The notes under the pieces are model-generated. The model was not told the DNA's origin and searched no databases. It saw only the letters and a list, made by a program, of their open reading frames with translations. Positions 63,726 to 64,000 of a stretch of DNA of 64,000 nt are shown piece by piece. A program made the translations under genes and the position numbers. How positions within the stretch are numbered: the stretch's first letter is position 1; each line of letters starts with the position of its first letter. This DNA is from Bifidobacterium sp. ESL0784 (GTDB lineage: Bacteria; Actinomycetota; Actinomycetes; Actinomycetales; Bifidobacteriaceae). The DNA lies in assembly GCF_029433295.1 (NCBI RefSeq), contig NZ_JAQTHV010000004.1, forward strand, positions 310,001 through 374,000, written 5' to 3'.

Positions 63726-64000
63726 ATGACCAAGGTAATTGTCGTCAATGGACCAAATCTCGGGCGTCTGGGGGTGCGCGAGCCGGATGTATACGGCCAT
63801 CAGAATCTCGAAACCCTGCGCAAGGACTGTGCCGAATGGGGTGAGGCGCTAGGTCTTGACGTCGAAGTGCGCCAATCTGACGATGAGGCCGAGGTCATCG
63901 GTTGGATGCACCGAGCCGTCGACGAGCAGACCCCGGTGGTAATGAACCCTGCCGCCTTCACCCACTACAGCTACGGGCTTTCCGACGCCGCTAAAATGGT
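63726..64000 (+). CDS. aroQ: 3-Dehydroquinate dehydratase type II, 3' end cut by window
   Basis: The frame opens at the ATG at 63726 after AAAAGGACAGAACAA and is still open at the window edge (91 codons). VNGPNLGRLGVREPDVYG is the type II motif (usually NGPNLNxLGxREPxxYG), with the substrate-lid region following; VVMNPAAFTHYSYGL contains the conserved Asn and His-Tyr positions. It dehydrates 3-dehydroquinate to 3-dehydroshikimate. It ends the visible aroC-aroKB-aroQ operon. Confidence 0.94.
   Translation, partial: MTKVIVVNGPNLGRLGVREPDVYGHQNLETLRKDCAEWGEALGLDVEVRQSDDEAEVIGWMHRAVDEQTPVVMNPAAFTHYSYGLSDAAKM

Noticed and set aside
1..64000. tRNA or rRNA genes
   Set aside because: No cloverleaf with a conserved TTC loop or rRNA segment was seen in any intergenic gap.

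Overview
The window looks like a chromosomal segment of a Bifidobacterium or close relative. The best evidence is the bifid-shunt block (acetate kinase, phosphate acetyltransferase and the dual-specificity phosphoketolase xfp next to guaA), the shikimate kinase/dehydroquinate synthase fusion, GC-rich third codon positions and strong AAGGAG ribosome sites. A clade-3 haem catalase gene is present. Most bifidobacteria lack it, so an aerotolerant lineage such as the bee-associated species is possible, but I cannot name a species from sequence alone.

Left part (1-12.9 kb): a flavodoxin-fold NAD(P)H dehydrogenase, cut by the window edge, faces a MarR regulator across three evenly spaced operators. 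Then comes an AT-richer accessory stretch (about 1.1-4.4 kb) with a tiny hydrophobic ORF, a hypothetical protein, a DUF2335 membrane protein and a DnaQ-like exonuclease. A TetR regulator with a divergent small protein and an aldo-keto reductase/cupin/zinc alcohol dehydrogenase group follow. Next are an operon of DUF2975 protein, YozG-type HTH and DUF4173 protein, and then the catalase.

Middle (12.9-38.7 kb): a Q/S/P-rich membrane protein, cdd, aroA, ackA-pta, xfp, guaA, an MFS carrier and a second aldo-keto reductase. The most distinctive block is 26.9-34.3 kb: GH43, a GtrA-like protein, and a GH3 enzyme with reversed domain order anchored by membrane segments at both ends, followed by an AgrC/AgrA-like (GHKL/LytTR) two-component pair on the other strand. 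An M20 peptidase and the purine salvage pair xpt and a xanthine/uracil permease follow.

Right part (38.7-64 kb): a PcrA/UvrD helicase with a long Gly/Ser/Tyr-rich linker, then a complete deoxynucleoside catabolic cluster (PnuC-type transporter, deoC, deoB, deoD, SorC/DeoR regulator, pyrimidine nucleoside phosphorylase). Next are rpsD, a tryptophan-type ABC transporter with two paralogous binding proteins and a possible Trp-codon leader peptide, a histidine phosphatase and a DUF948 pair. The window ends in alaS-ruvX-mltG and the shikimate genes aroC-aroKB-aroQ. Between mltG and aroC lie two long inverted-repeat elements that share one sequence family, and a lone prepilin-peptidase-like gene.

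No rRNA, tRNA, CRISPR array or intact insertion sequence was seen.
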